Of a stretch of 64,000 nucleotides of DNA, positions 25,686 through 36,712 are shown piece after piece. This DNA comes from Archegozetes longisetosus (lineage: Eukaryota; Arthropoda; Arachnida; Sarcoptiformes; Trhypochthoniidae), in contig JAEMBT020000007.1 of the NCBI GenBank assembly GCA_018873245.2, positions 930,001-994,000 on the forward strand, written 5' to 3'. The notes under the pieces were generated by a model. The model was not told the DNA's origin. It saw only the letters and a list, made by a program, of their open reading frames with translations, and ran no database searches. Every line of letters begins with the position of its first letter. Position 1 is the first letter of the stretch. The translations under genes and the position numbers were made by a program.

Positions 25686-26715
25686 ATGAAAATTTTGTTT
25701 CTTATGTTGATTATTTCTATAGTTGGAGCAATGTCGCAAAGTGTTATTTATAAAAATTTTGACGAGCTCGATAAAGACGTGCCTGAACTTCTCGCTATAT
25801 CTATTGAACAATGGAATAAAATAAAGAGTGAGTTCAAAGACCCACAAATGAGAATTATCCAGAGAGGTATTTCATTCCCAGGGACCAAATGGTGTGGACC
25901 TGGGAATACATCTGAAAGTCTTGACAATTTGGGAGAAGACAGAGAGACAGATATGTGTTGTCGGACTCATGATTACTGCCCGATATCTATTAGCGCTGGG
26001 AAAACGCTTTGTAATGTCACTAATAATTGGCCCTTCACTTTGTAAGACAATTTTAACAAAAACCATAGTAAAACTTCAAACAATCCTTTACAAGGGGAGG
26101 ATCAGGGATGAGTGTGAAATCTCCCTGCAATTCTAGAGAAATAGGAAAGTCCCTCTTAAACTTCCAAAAAATGAGAAGGATTTTTATTCCTGAAATTGTG
26201 AGAATTTCTGAAAAAAGTTTTGCTAAGAAATTTAGGACTTTAGTGAAGATTATTTTGAATATTTAGCAGTATTCAAATATACTTATATATGTAGTTATAT
26301 ATATTTTGTTTATATGTTCGACTCTACGAAAAGTTAGATTCAAAGACTTCCCTGTATAGATAATATCTCTGCAATTATACCTTGTTTTTGTTCGATTTAA
26401 ATTCTTTTCAGCTAAGTAAGTTTAATTTCTCTATCAATTTATAGGAGTGATTGTGATTGTGACGACGCTTTTCTTGATTGTTTAATTCGCAAAAATTCCA
26501 CAAGCGCTGCTATAATAGGGTCTATTTATTGTGTTGCTATTTTTCAATGTGTTTATAAAGATCTTGTGACTGGCAAATGTAGTATCCAGGATTTAAAATC
26601 AAGATTAGATGAATTTTTACATATCATTAATCTCAGGCAAAAGTACAGTATTGAAGGGAAATGTTTTAATTGGAGATCACCGATTACGAGATTCAAAGTA
26701 AGTTTTGTCAATTAA
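25686..26715 (+). CDS. secretory phospholipase A2, group III type
   Basis: Two exons, 25686-26041 and 26445-26715, join in frame with GT/AG ends to give 208 aa. Residues 1-17 form a signal peptide. The Ca2+-binding loop is WCGPG (69-73) and the catalytic dyad is H95-D96 in CCRTHD. Exon 2 begins SDCDCDDAFLDCL, the conserved Cys-rich segment of this group. The enzyme family hydrolyses the sn-2 ester of phospholipids in secretions, and in arthropods occurs in venom, saliva and gut. The stop used here (TAA at 26713) follows a strong donor, AAA|GTAAGT at 26697/26698. An alternative is splicing to an acceptor at 26937-26938, which would end the protein in ILED with TGA at 26951-26953. Whether this copy is digestive, defensive or toxic cannot be told from sequence. 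Confidence 0.85.
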
Positions 26716-28215
26716 AAACTAACTTGATTAAAAAGGAAATGAGAATTATGAATTTCTAGAAATTTTGTTATTGATATTCAAGGGTATCTGATAACAAACA
26801 TTTATCTCTAAATCAAGTAATGACAAAAGTGACTATTGCTATGATGAAATTAGATCATAATTATAGGAAAGAATGCTTCGTCAATTTATCAAAAAGTTCA
26901 ACAGAACGTAAAATTTTCATTTTGAAAGAAAATTGCAGATACTAGAGGACTGATCACCTTTGGCCATTGATTTATAATGAAAATTATATAAATTTCCTAC
27001 TTTTCTTCGAGTACCGTATTCATACTTTCCCAAAAATATCTTTATGTAAATATATGCTCATTTTAAAAATTTCAATCTATTCAAGTTCAAGATCGGGAAT
27101 TAAACTCAATTTTGGGAACTGGTGTTTTACCGAAGTTTTAATGAGAACTAAATTTTCAAAAAAATTCATATCTCAAGAAGCGACTAAGATAATGAGCTCT
27201 ATTTGAAACTTTAATGTGTGCCTTCAGATACACTTGAATACGAATTAAAAATTTTTCTGGGATCCCTTACTCTGTGTTCCTCTTTCCAATTTACATTCGA
27301 ATAAATCGTGTCTTAATATTATATTAATCTGTTTGTCAAAAACTCGTGAACTTTATTCAAAATTAGAGCTTAATTTTCTACTTTGAATTAACTAACTAAT
27401 TATATTTGGTTTCTATTTTGATTTTCTTCACAAAAGATATGTAATTTTCTCTCTATTGTTGTATACTAAAGCAATTTGATATGAAGCTAATTATGGAAGA
27501 ATTATACTTGAACTACTCACTTATGATTTGTCTTGTTTATTGAAAAATAAGTAGATAAATACTAATTTGTTCTGAAAGAAAGTTAATCTTAATTGTTAAG
27601 TAATTCACAATTTGCTTAAGATCTATTAGTCTAAGAGTGTATTTGGCTCATTTTTTGACGTGGTGTGCTCATCTCAAGTCGTTTGCAGGGAATGTTTAGC
27701 AAAGTTCTACCATGTACAGACAAACAGACAAAATGTGAATGCTTTTATAAATTTAAACTACGTTTTAAGCTTTAAAAATAATTTTAAAGCTATATGCAAA
27801 AATATTTTCATTGACATATTGCCAGTTAATTAATCCTTTTAAACGGAATAGCCTTCAAAAATATTGGTCAACATAACAAAACTAACTGTAAGTTATGTTT
27901 TGTTGTCATTAAACCGAAATATTATTTAATATTGTCATCAAATTTTTCTATGATGTTATCATTCAATGTGAATGAAGAATGAGAAGAAAAGTTGAATTGA
28001 GAGGAAGTCCGCATTTCACTTATTAATTACAAAAATAAGTTTCAGGTCCAAAAATAAAATTAATTTCATAACAAAAGTAGAGATTTTTACAAAAAATTAT
28101 AACTTTATAAAAAAAGTTTGATACTCGAGGTGCAAATCAGTTAACCAAAAACTGCCACAATATTGGAAATTATAATTTAAGATCTGCTGAGTTTACCTTA
28201 AGGTTGAATTTTAGA
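26716..28215. other. intergenic, no gene seen
   Basis: Contains the possible short terminal phospholipase exon at 26939-26953. The 79-codon open frame 26967-27206 has no similarity I recognise. The rest is AT-rich. Confidence 0.5.
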
Positions 28216-28824
28216 ATGTGTAAAATATTTCTCATATCAACCATGGTTATTTTGAACATCAACTCGGCTCTCTTTCAAGTAGAGCCAAGCAACCAACTTT
28301 TCCATCCCTTGGAAGCACAACCGCCTTATTATCAGCCATACGGACAGCTTGGGCAAATAGGCGGACAATTCGGAAGCTTAGCCTTCAGTGTCGGCCGACA
28401 GTGCGATATCCGGATAGAGTCCGACCCGGAATTTCAAAGATGCCGAACAGAAGCGATTGTCGATTGGGGTTCGACTACATATACTGATAGGCAGATTAAA
28501 TATTTATGTTGCTATAATTGGGACATCATTGATTGTATGGAAACTGCTGTCCAGTACAGGTGTAGTCGAACAGAATTTGATTTTGAAGATTATTATAAGA
28601 ATTTTGCAGTTAGAAAAGAAGAGATGAGAAGCTATTTAGAAAGATATCAATGCATTGATTATCAGTACGGATCGATTAAATGTCATTTCTTTTGGTGGGT
28701 CATCGCTATTATAGTTATTGTTGGATTTGTTATTATACTAATTGTTGCTGCTATTTGTTATCGTTTTATACGCAGGAAGAGAAGTAACGGAATTGTCACA
28801 ACTGATGTTAAAGTTCATAAATGA
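28216..28824 (+). CDS. eight-cysteine single-pass membrane protein, copy B
   Basis: An intronless 202-aa protein starting at the ATG at 28216 (MCKIFLISTMVILNINSALF, a signal peptide). A Gln/Tyr/Pro-rich linker follows (QPPYYQPYGQLGQIGGQFG). The ectodomain repeats the copy A pattern, C-x12-C-x21-CC-x7-C-x8-C-x29-C-x9-C, with CCYNWDIIDC and CIDYQYGSIKC. A transmembrane helix (FFWWVIAIIVIVGFVIILIV) and a short basic tail (RRKRSNGIVTTDVKVHK) close the protein. It is closer to copy A than to copy C. The added linker before the domain is unique to this copy. Function unknown. Confidence 0.8.
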   Translation: MCKIFLISTMVILNINSALFQVEPSNQLFHPLEAQPPYYQPYGQLGQIGGQFGSLAFSVGRQCDIRIESDPEFQRCRTEAIVDWGSTTYTDRQIKYLCCYNWDIIDCMETAVQYRCSRTEFDFEDYYKNFAVRKEEMRSYLERYQCIDYQYGSIKCHFFWWVIAIIVIVGFVIILIVAAICYRFIRRKRSNGIVTTDVKVHK

Positions 28825-29633
28825 ATATAAAAGTTATAAAATGTATTTTGCTTATATAAATTATCATTTCATTATTTTTTCACTTTATATTGATTTCACT
28901 TAATCTCTCAACTCTCAAATAACAATTATATCATTTGCATAATATTTGTATTGAGAACTTATTTCAATTAAATTTACAAATTTGTGTAAATTTTTTTCGA
29001 GAATGTTAGATTATGATATTGTTCAACTTCTTAAAGTTTATGTTTATTCGAATCTGTTAATTAGAACCAGTTTAGTTAAAAGAGTTAATTATACATAATT
29101 TGATTCATTGTGTTGTTTGCTATTGTGCAAATTCCAACTTTTTAGTTAGATATTAATAGTTTGGCGAACATAAAAAACTGTAATTTTGTGTGATCACCTT
29201 TAATAAAAATATGTACAAATAAAACTACCGACATATTGAAAAACACTTTATCTCGCCATTTTTGATTTGTGCGGTGATCAAACTCGTTGAAATGTTTAAA
29301 AATGAAATGCAAGCTCTAGAGTGAACTGAATTTATCTTTGCTATCTATTTTGACCAGTAAAAAGCTTTCAATTAGTTATTTATAAGCATATTTTTGCCAA
29401 TTGAAACTTTGCCAAAATATCTAAAATAATTAATAAGTGAGCATCTATTTAAAGTGTTAGAAAATAGCCTTCAATTTTTAATTGCTACACGCATTGCACT
29501 GAAAAATTCAGTTCAATGCCGTTTCTACACAATTATTGTTACTGGTTATAATAATTATTATGTGTTCTCATTACAATTTGTTATCGTTTTAGAGCAAAAA
29601 TATTACAAAATATATGCAACTTCCGTAACGATT
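28825..29633. other. intergenic between membrane-protein copies B and C
   Basis: AT-rich, presumably holding the copy C promoter. The copy C frame is open upstream to 29454 but without an ATG before 29634, so that extension is probably 5' UTR. Confidence 0.5.
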
Positions 29634-30230
29634 ATGATCGTAATCAAAGACATTTCTGTTGCTTTGTGTTTCATTTATTTAGCATCTCGAGTGTTTTGTT
29701 TCAACATCAATAATCAATTATCGGATGATTTTACCATCGATGACACCATACTATTAAGTGTTGGATCTGAATGTACCTTAAACATGAAAAATGATAAGGC
29801 CTATGAGATGTGCAAAAACGAAGCGATGCTTCGCTTCAATCAAAGTTTTAACAATCAAATTTCAGTTCATTGTTGTTTAAGTTGGCAGTTAATTGATTGT
29901 TTTAAAACATCTCTCTCTAAGTTATGCCCAAAGGTGGATTTCGATGTGTCTAAAGATGAATGGATTAAAATTGTTCAACAAAGGCATAAGTGTAATGATT
30001 ATGAGTACGAATCGAGAAGTTATAAGTGTTCAAGTGTCAAAAAGCAAAAGAAGTCGATATTCAAGGGCTGGAAAATATTTATAATTGCGATTCTTATAAT
30101 TTTATTCATTTTTATTGTTGTTTGGATGCGCAAAAGGCCACAACATAGGTTTCAATCGCTTCCTGTAAGAATGAGTAGAGAAGATATTTGTTATATAATG
30201 CGACAAAATATTCAAAATAATAAAATATAA
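29634..30230 (+). CDS. eight-cysteine single-pass membrane protein, copy C (divergent)
   Basis: An intronless 198-aa protein. I chose the ATG at 29634 because it begins a good signal peptide (MIVIKDISVALCFIYLASRV). The ectodomain keeps all eight cysteines, C-x12-C-x19-CC-x7-C-x8-C-x21-C-x11-C, with CCLSWQLIDC replacing the CCxNWDIIDC of copies A and B. The sixth loop is shorter and the region before the membrane is Lys-rich. The transmembrane helix (IFIIAILIILFIFIVVW) is followed by a longer tail (about 35 residues) than in A or B, ending EDICYIMRQNIQNNKI. Cysteine conservation despite low identity argues that all three are translated. Function unknown. Confidence 0.75.
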   Translation: MIVIKDISVALCFIYLASRVFCFNINNQLSDDFTIDDTILLSVGSECTLNMKNDKAYEMCKNEAMLRFNQSFNNQISVHCCLSWQLIDCFKTSLSKLCPKVDFDVSKDEWIKIVQQRHKCNDYEYESRSYKCSSVKKQKKSIFKGWKIFIIAILIILFIFIVVWMRKRPQHRFQSLPVRMSREDICYIMRQNIQNNKI

Positions 30231-31192
30231 CAATGAGTACATTTATTACCCCATCAATAAGATTCAAATACTTCTCACGACACCTGGATCGATATGGATT
30301 AATGTTAAATTTTAGTAATATTTAAATGATATAATTCTGGACAACTTTTCTCTGAAGAAATAAATTCTTTGTTATTCTTTGGTTATTATCAAGTTGAAGA
30401 ATATCTAAAGAGCTTTGATGCTAGAAACTTCAATCATTTTTAATTTATTGGATAGATTTAACGATTTCTTTGAAAATAATGCTAGAAACAAGATATCTTA
30501 TCAGGTCGGACTATGAATGCCTGAGACTTAAATGAGAATAGAGCCTGTTTTCATATATAGCTTCAATTGATTTAGTAATGATATTGTTTGGTTATGGAGA
30601 AAATTGTGAGGAAGCCAGTTTTATTCAAGCTCCTTATGTAAAAGTTTAACACTATAGAAAATTTAAAGTAGTGTATTTTAATCCTTATTATTAGACTAAA
30701 TCTATATAATAAATCAGGTTTACTTATTTCATTATAATATATCTGACTATTAGTTTTCTCAGATATTTCTTACTTCAAATTTTGATAGTTAAATGCTCGA
30801 AGACAGGAAACTAATACAAATTGAATCTGTAGGGCAACATGAGAAATTAGTGGTGATTCTGGTTGATTTCATGCATAAATTTGAATTAATGAAAGAAATC
30901 TCAAGAATTTATAAGATTATAGCATTTTATTTTTTATCTAGGATACTACAATGAATATTCTTCGTTTTACAGATCTTTAACAAATTCAAATTCAAAACTT
31001 TCTGAAGGTTAAAAAATTTTAATTTTAATATTTACTAACAATCAATAACTCGAAATCAAAGAAGTCATAGTAATTTCTTGCATATAAAAAATAACTATTT
31101 TCTCTAAAAGTTTAAGAGCTCCTTACCAGATTTTCTATTGAGAATATTATTTATTAAAATAGGAGAATTTGAACTTATTATTTCGAAGATTT
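30231..31192. other. intergenic between convergent genes, no gene seen
   Basis: AT-rich DNA between membrane-protein copy C and the 3' end of the Gln-rich protein gene. Nothing recognisable. Confidence 0.5.
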
Positions 31193-33109
31193 CTAAAAGG
31201 AAGCATATTTAGCCATCTGAGCTCTCGCTTCAGCAATCTTTCCACTTCTCCACCAGGCAGTATTACTCAATTCAGGAGTCATTGACTCTCCATTCCATCC
31301 CAGACCTAAATTAGTCGCAGTAGATCCAACATCAGCATTGGAAACCGCTGATGACTGAACAGAAACGGGTAGTTCTCTATAACTCGGTTGCTCTTCGTCG
31401 GGTTGGTTTTGAGTGTTTTCAGGTTGTAATTGGATGAAGAACTGTTGCCTTTGAGGTGAAGTCGAATCTTGTTGTGCAACTCCTTGTTGAAGAAGAGGCT
31501 GGCTTTGACCAATGAAATGTGATAATTGCTCAAAGATGAGTTTTTGTCTTTGATCATTAACAGGTAAGTTTTGAGTATTTTGCGGACTCGCATTCAAAGT
31601 GAATTGTTTTTGTTCTGTATCTGTTTGTTGAGCATTTGTTGGGTTTCGATTGTCTGCTGGTAGTCTTTGATTGAAAATTATTGGTTGTCTTCTGTCAACA
31701 ACAATGCCTTCCCTCTCAAAGTCAGGTTGTGTTAGACCTAAATTTGGTTGTCTTTGTTCGGAGTTAGGATCTCTTTGTCCAATAACTAGAGGGCTTATGT
31801 TAACTATTCTTTGATTGAGAACAGGCTGATTTTGACCTAAAACCAGTTGGCTTTGATCTGAAGCAGGCTTTGGTTGTTCAACAATGAGTTGTGGCTGTTG
31901 TTGTTCAATGACTTGTTGTCCAATGACTTGTTGTCCAATAGCTTGTTGTCCGATAGCTTGTTGTGTTTGTGGTGATTGTTGAACGAAATAACCATATGGG
32001 ACGAGAATATTTCCCAAATCTTGTCGGCCAACAACTACCGGTCTATCATTCTGAGGATTCGCGTTCAATACATTTTCCAGTAACTCTAAAAATTGATTTT
32101 AATAATAAGTTATAAAACTGAAAAATTATGTGATTTGAAAAATTGGTGAAGCCATATGAAAAAATGGGTAAAGATATGTTTGGAATACTTAGTTGGGACA
32201 GGTTAAAAAATAAGATAAAGGAAAAAAGAAGTAAGAAATTAAGATGATGAAAGATGCATTTTAATTAATTAAAGGCGTTTGAACCGATCGAAAATTGAGA
32301 CAAGGGAAAGTATGATTTGAAATGGATAAAAAATGTTAGATATATTAATTGTTTGTTTTAATATTTAGTTTACTTGGAATTTGCTGTTCTTGAATCATAA
32401 CTCCGTTTTGATTTTGTCTATTGAAGAGAACTTTGATCGGGAAGTCAGATGCCGGTACATTAAATGTTTGCTTGAGATTTGGATCTTTATATAAAAGATT
32501 CTGTTGAACATCGAAGTTACGCTTTGGTGTCTCCAATTGTATTGGGCCTAAAGATGATGGTCCTGTACCTCCTAGGCCTAAAGCACCGTCTAGTCCAACA
32601 TTAGCCGCATAGCTGGAGGCGTGATAATGACTGATGATTAATATGATTGTAAATAACTAAAAAATGAAATTTTTTCAAACATAAGTTTAAGATTTTTCAA
32701 AAAATCATGTATAAGTAAAATAGTATTATCAAAACATTACCAAAGCTAGGGTTCCCAAGTAAAACAAAATTATATTGAACACGTGAAGAATCATGAGTAC
32801 AACAACATTTTTCAAAACACTTCTATTAGTATTTATGTTAAAACTTATTTTTCAGAGTATGACAGAATTTTAAAAATTGATACATTATTTTGAATATCAT
32901 CGAACAATGTGATCATCTACAAAAAATGTGATTATTAAAATTCTAATAGATATAAAACCTTTATCTAAACTCTAAAAATATGCATAGAAAGTCGTACAAA
33001 TTATGAAACAAACTTTTACTTAATGATCTTAAAGCGAAATTTGTCGTTATAGTAAAGTTTTCAATAATTTAATAATAACGTAAAATGTTTGAATACTTAC
33101 TTTATACAT
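31193..33109 (-). CDS. secreted Gln/Pro-rich structural (cuticle-type) protein
   Basis: Three minus-strand exons join in frame: 33109-33101 (only Met-Tyr-Lys), 32656-32374, 32085-31193; 1185 nt, 394 aa. MYK plus LFTIILIISHYHASSYA is a signal peptide split by the first intron. Exon 2 carries a module ending FPIKVLFNRQNQNGVMIQEQ that matches ELPVKILYNSKSSGVYVQQ in the gene at 36 kb. Exon 3 is long and low in complexity, rich in Gln, Pro, Asn and Leu, with repeats of the type QAIGQQVIGQQ and phrases such as LVLGQNQPVLNQ. It ends WWRSGKIAEARAQMAKYASF. Size, secretion, low complexity and the shared module point to an extracellular matrix or cuticle role, by inference. A TATA box lies at 33223-33230. 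Confidence 0.8.
31910..31966. repeat. 18-bp coding tandem repeat
   Basis: Three to four copies of an 18-bp unit (like CTTGTTGTCCAATGACTT) encode the repeated hexapeptide around IGQQVI/A in the Gln-rich protein. Confidence 0.75.
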
Positions 33110-33222
33110 GTTTTCTTTAAGAATTTACATAAGAATCAGAAAAGCATAAAGTTTTAAAACCATAGGGAAATTGAAATACTCAACAAATTAAGATATTAAG
33201 CCAAAGAGTTTTATAACTTGCA

Positions 33223-33230
33223 TTTATATA
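33223..33230 (-). promoter_or_regulatory. TATA box of the Gln-rich protein gene
   Basis: TATATAAA on the minus strand, 114 nt before the start codon, leaving room for a start site about 30 nt downstream and an 80-nt leader. The sister gene at 36 kb has the same box in a similar place. Confidence 0.6.
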
Positions 33231-35662
33231 ACATATCCGGCTCTTAATCTTGTTCTCTTCCTAAAACAAACAAGAAAAGTGACTCACTTTCATTGATCTA
33301 CTTTTAACCATGCGCTTTAAACTAGAATAATCTCACGTAAGTTATTAGTAATGATCAAAAAATACAAATATTTCATTTCGAGTTAAGAAGAGATTTTCTG
33401 TGAAGATTATTTTCAACTGATTTGTGACATAAATTTTGTTGTCGCTTTAATTCGAAAACCAGAAATAGTAGATTCAAAGATGAAAACTCTTTTTGAAACA
33501 CTTCAATTTCACTTCAAGGAAGAAATAAATTAGTTTTAAGATTGTTTAGGAAATAAAATAGAAATGAAAGGTTCAGTTTAATAGCTTTAAGAGTTATTTT
33601 CAGTGAATTTCTTATTTGTTTTATAGAAGTATTTTTGTATTTCATAAATAATATTTTAAGTTTTATTTCCTACCTTTATCTCTCGTGATCACTTGCTTGT
33701 AATACGCTTTAATTGCTTCAGAACAAAAATATGAATGAAAATGTCAGTTTTATACATTTTTGATAATTTTTTATGCTATCAAATTTTTCTTATTGTTCCT
33801 ACGATTCGAAATCTAAATAATGTATTTGTTTCCTGAAAGATGAAAAGTTAGCACAACGCATAGTATAAAATAAGAATGAGTATTTTATTGAAAAATTCAT
33901 AGTCTTTATTTTTACTGACTCTTAAGTAGATATACCACCAAGTTGAATTCGGTTCAAACCTGGGCAAAACTAACCAAACTGGAACCTTCGACAAAATATT
34001 GTTCCTTAAATTTTCTAATCTGCATATGCAAGTTTACCTGGTTATTGGTTTTGGGGTAATTTATTTCAGTGTATATCTTGTTTGATTATCAATGAAAATT
34101 TCTGAATGTGAGTTATTTCATACCATTTAAATCAAATAGTTTAAGTCCTATGGTATAGAATAGTATTATCTCCATTTTTTCGATTATCAAAGAAAGGGGC
34201 AGATTTATTTGTTTCTCTTCAAATATTCTATGAAGAAACCTATTTCTTGGAAGTGTAAATTTCAGCTTTCAGTATGAAGCTCTTGCTAGAGACTGAAGAA
34301 TTAGCCTCAAAGTTAGATGAGTGCAATTTGTATCTCTTTAAAAGCAAATTAGACATTTCATTGAATATTTTCTAGTGAATATGACTCGGTTTAGTTATTT
34401 TTAAATTGAGATATACTAATACAATACTTGAAACTTGTTAACATAAATGTGTTCAACATAGAAGAAGTTTTATCATGCATTAATTAGGTTGAGAGAAATG
34501 ATTCATTCTACTTTTAAATTGATTCAAACAGGTTTTATAGGGTAGTGCTAATCTTCAGAGAAACCTGGAGTTGAGATAATATATTTTGAAGTTTTTATTT
34601 GTTGAAAAAACCAGAATTAGTACTTTTTCATTGTTTTTTGAACTATTTTTAAAAAATTAAGAGCAATTATTTTTATCATTTTCCATTATTTAGAAGTCGA
34701 ATTCTTCAATAAAATATACTAATACGCTCATATGAAAGCTTGTCTCAGAGTGCACGAATAAAATTTTATTTTCTAAAAGGGCATAAGACCAATTTTAATG
34801 TAAAGCGTATGAGTCACATAAGAGTTTTTTTCAAACTTTTCGAGATTTCTAATCTCAAAATCTAATCTCGTAGTACAAACATTTTTCACTTATTATTATT
34901 AATTTATGAATTTGTTTTCATGACTTATTTTGACTTCACTTTTCAGACAACAAATTTTTGTTTTGATCTAATCAATTTGTTCAAATTCAGAATCCAAACT
35001 TGGAGATACGTTTGAAAAGGTTTTGAAAAGCAAAGATCATCGCGTGGCTAAAGTTCAAAACTAAATTCACTTTATGATTGAAATTTTATTAAGTCTTTTA
35101 GAAAAAAAAGTTTCAATTTGTGCACTTCTTTGAGACAAGCTTTCAATATGCTCATACTTGGCTAACTGGAATATGGAATAACTTCGATTAAGAAGTTGAT
35201 ATTCTAAAATGTATAGATAAAATTAAGAATGACAATAAGGAAACTTTCACTCGAATATTTGTTTTTATAGGTTGAATCAAGCATTTGATTTTATATCAAA
35301 ATGTTTCTATTGATGTGTAGATGATTCAAATATTGGAAAAGTGTCACGCTTGAGTATTTAATGACCAAATGAAACCATTAGATAAACGATATCTGAAGTT
35401 CTTATCAAATAGAACAATGCTAATAAATTACGGCTCTTCGATATTGAAAATAGTGATTTTTATTCAATCGGGTGCATTATAATTTAAAATAATACTATGT
35501 ATTACAAGTTTTTGAATAACATTCACAATAATTAAGTGAACAAGAAAATGCTTTATAAATATTAGAGCGCAAACATTAATCAACTTTAGGACCACAATTT
35601 TTATAAACATTAAAAGTGCAACCAATAGACGGATGAGACTTCAAATGAGTTTACACCTGTAT
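33231..35662. other. intergenic, no gene seen
   Basis: 2.4 kb of AT-rich DNA between the two structural-protein genes. No ORF above about 60 codons, no clear repeat. Confidence 0.55.
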
Positions 35663-36620
35663 TTAAGCTTTCTTAGCAGCAGCGCCTTTTGCTGCTGCGG
35701 CAGCACCCTTCCAATATTTGCCACCATCGCCTCCTCCGTAACCACCTCCTAATCCACTTCCAAGTGCACCGCCGAGTCCACCACCAAGACCACCGCCGAG
35801 TCCACCGCCGAGTCCACCGCCGAGTCCGCCTCCGAGTCCGCCTCCGAGTCCACCGCCGAGTCCGCCTCCGAGTCCACCGCCGAGTCCACCTCCGAGTCCA
35901 CCGCCGAGTCCGCCGCCGAGACCACCACCGAGACCGCCAACGTTGCGACCTTCACCTCTGGCTACAATTGTTTGTACTTCTTCGACAACGGGCTGTATTT
36001 CTTGGACAACTCTACGATATGGAACAATGACTTCTCTCAATTCTTGAATGACTGGTCGAACCACTTCGTGGACAACTCTGTGTGGCTCTTCTTCTGATTT
36101 TGTGGCTTCGACCTGTCCGGGTGCACCTGTTCGAAAACATTGGGCAAGTTAAAAAAATTTTCGGATGAGCATTTCATTTTTTGTGTATCGATATAGTAAA
36201 TTTTCGAATCATCAAAGTAGTTTTTCTCTGTATACCTTGTTGATGGACTTGTTGTACATAAACACCGCTTGATTTTGAGTTGTATAAGATCTTGACGGGC
36301 AATTCAAGCGGTGGTACTTCAATAACCTGTGGTATGATTGGATCTTGGGGAAGATGTACGGGCTTTACTTCTACATGTCGGGTAGATTTGATCGCGGCTG
36401 GAATTACGCCGTAATGTCCACCATAACCACCACCATATCCACCTCCATATCCACCTCCATATCCACCTCCATATCCACCGGCATTGCAATAAGCGGCGAC
36501 TGAGAGTAGGACCAATAACTGCAAATGATTTAAAGTTTCAATTAAAATTGTTTTGATGTTCGTAAAAGAATAACTTCTATTAAATTGAACTTTGATGGGA
36601 AATGAAAATACCTTATACAT
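35663..36620 (-). CDS. glycine-rich cuticle-type protein (GGY and GGLG repeats)
   Basis: Three minus-strand exons join in frame: 36620-36612 (Met-Tyr-Lys), 36518-36236, 36126-35663; 756 nt, 251 aa. The signal peptide is MYK+LLVLLSVAAYCNA. Then come GGYG repeats, a segment ending PPLELPVKILYNSKSSGVYV, and in exon 3 a charged stretch VVRPVIQELREVIVPYRRVV + QEIQPVVEEVQTIVAR. About 17 tetrapeptides of the type GGLG follow, then a short Ala/Lys tail. The Val-rich REVIVPYRRV block with glycine repeats is familiar from arthropod cuticle and secreted structural proteins. Expression in epidermis or a gland is inference. Exon sizes 9 and 283 nt and their phases equal those of the 31-33 kb gene, so the two are paralogues. 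Confidence 0.85.
35750..35950. repeat. 12-bp coding minisatellite (GGLG repeat)
   Basis: Seventeen or so copies of a 12-bp unit (plus strand type CCGAGTCCACCG) encode Gly-Gly-Leu-Gly. The array is likely to vary in length between individuals. Confidence 0.9.
36420..36480. repeat. 12-bp coding minisatellite (GGYG repeat)
   Basis: Five near-perfect copies of CCACCTCCATAT encode the Gly-Gly-Tyr-Gly repeats just after the signal peptide. Confidence 0.9.
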
Positions 36621-36704
36621 TTTTGAAATGAAAATTTTCTATTGAAAACTTGATTAGAGAAGTGAGAGAAATCACTGAATGATTCAACCATCGAAAGACA
36701 TGAC

Positions 36705-36712
36705 TTTATATA
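36705..36712 (-). promoter_or_regulatory. TATA box of the glycine-rich protein gene
   Basis: TATATAAA on the minus strand, 85 nt before the start codon. Confidence 0.65.

Noticed and set aside
31910-31966. Short regular repeats considered as a CRISPR array
   Set aside because: The unit is 18 bp without unique spacers, in frame inside a protein gene of a eukaryote.
31306-32034. 95- and 65-codon frames inside the Gln-rich gene
   Set aside because: Alternative frames of the repetitive third exon; the chosen frame is the one that joins to the signal-peptide exons in phase.
35689-36030. 113-codon plus-strand frame rich in His-Arg-Arg-Val
   Set aside because: It is the complement of the GGLG minisatellite of the glycine-rich gene; repeats with a unit length divisible by three stay open in several frames.
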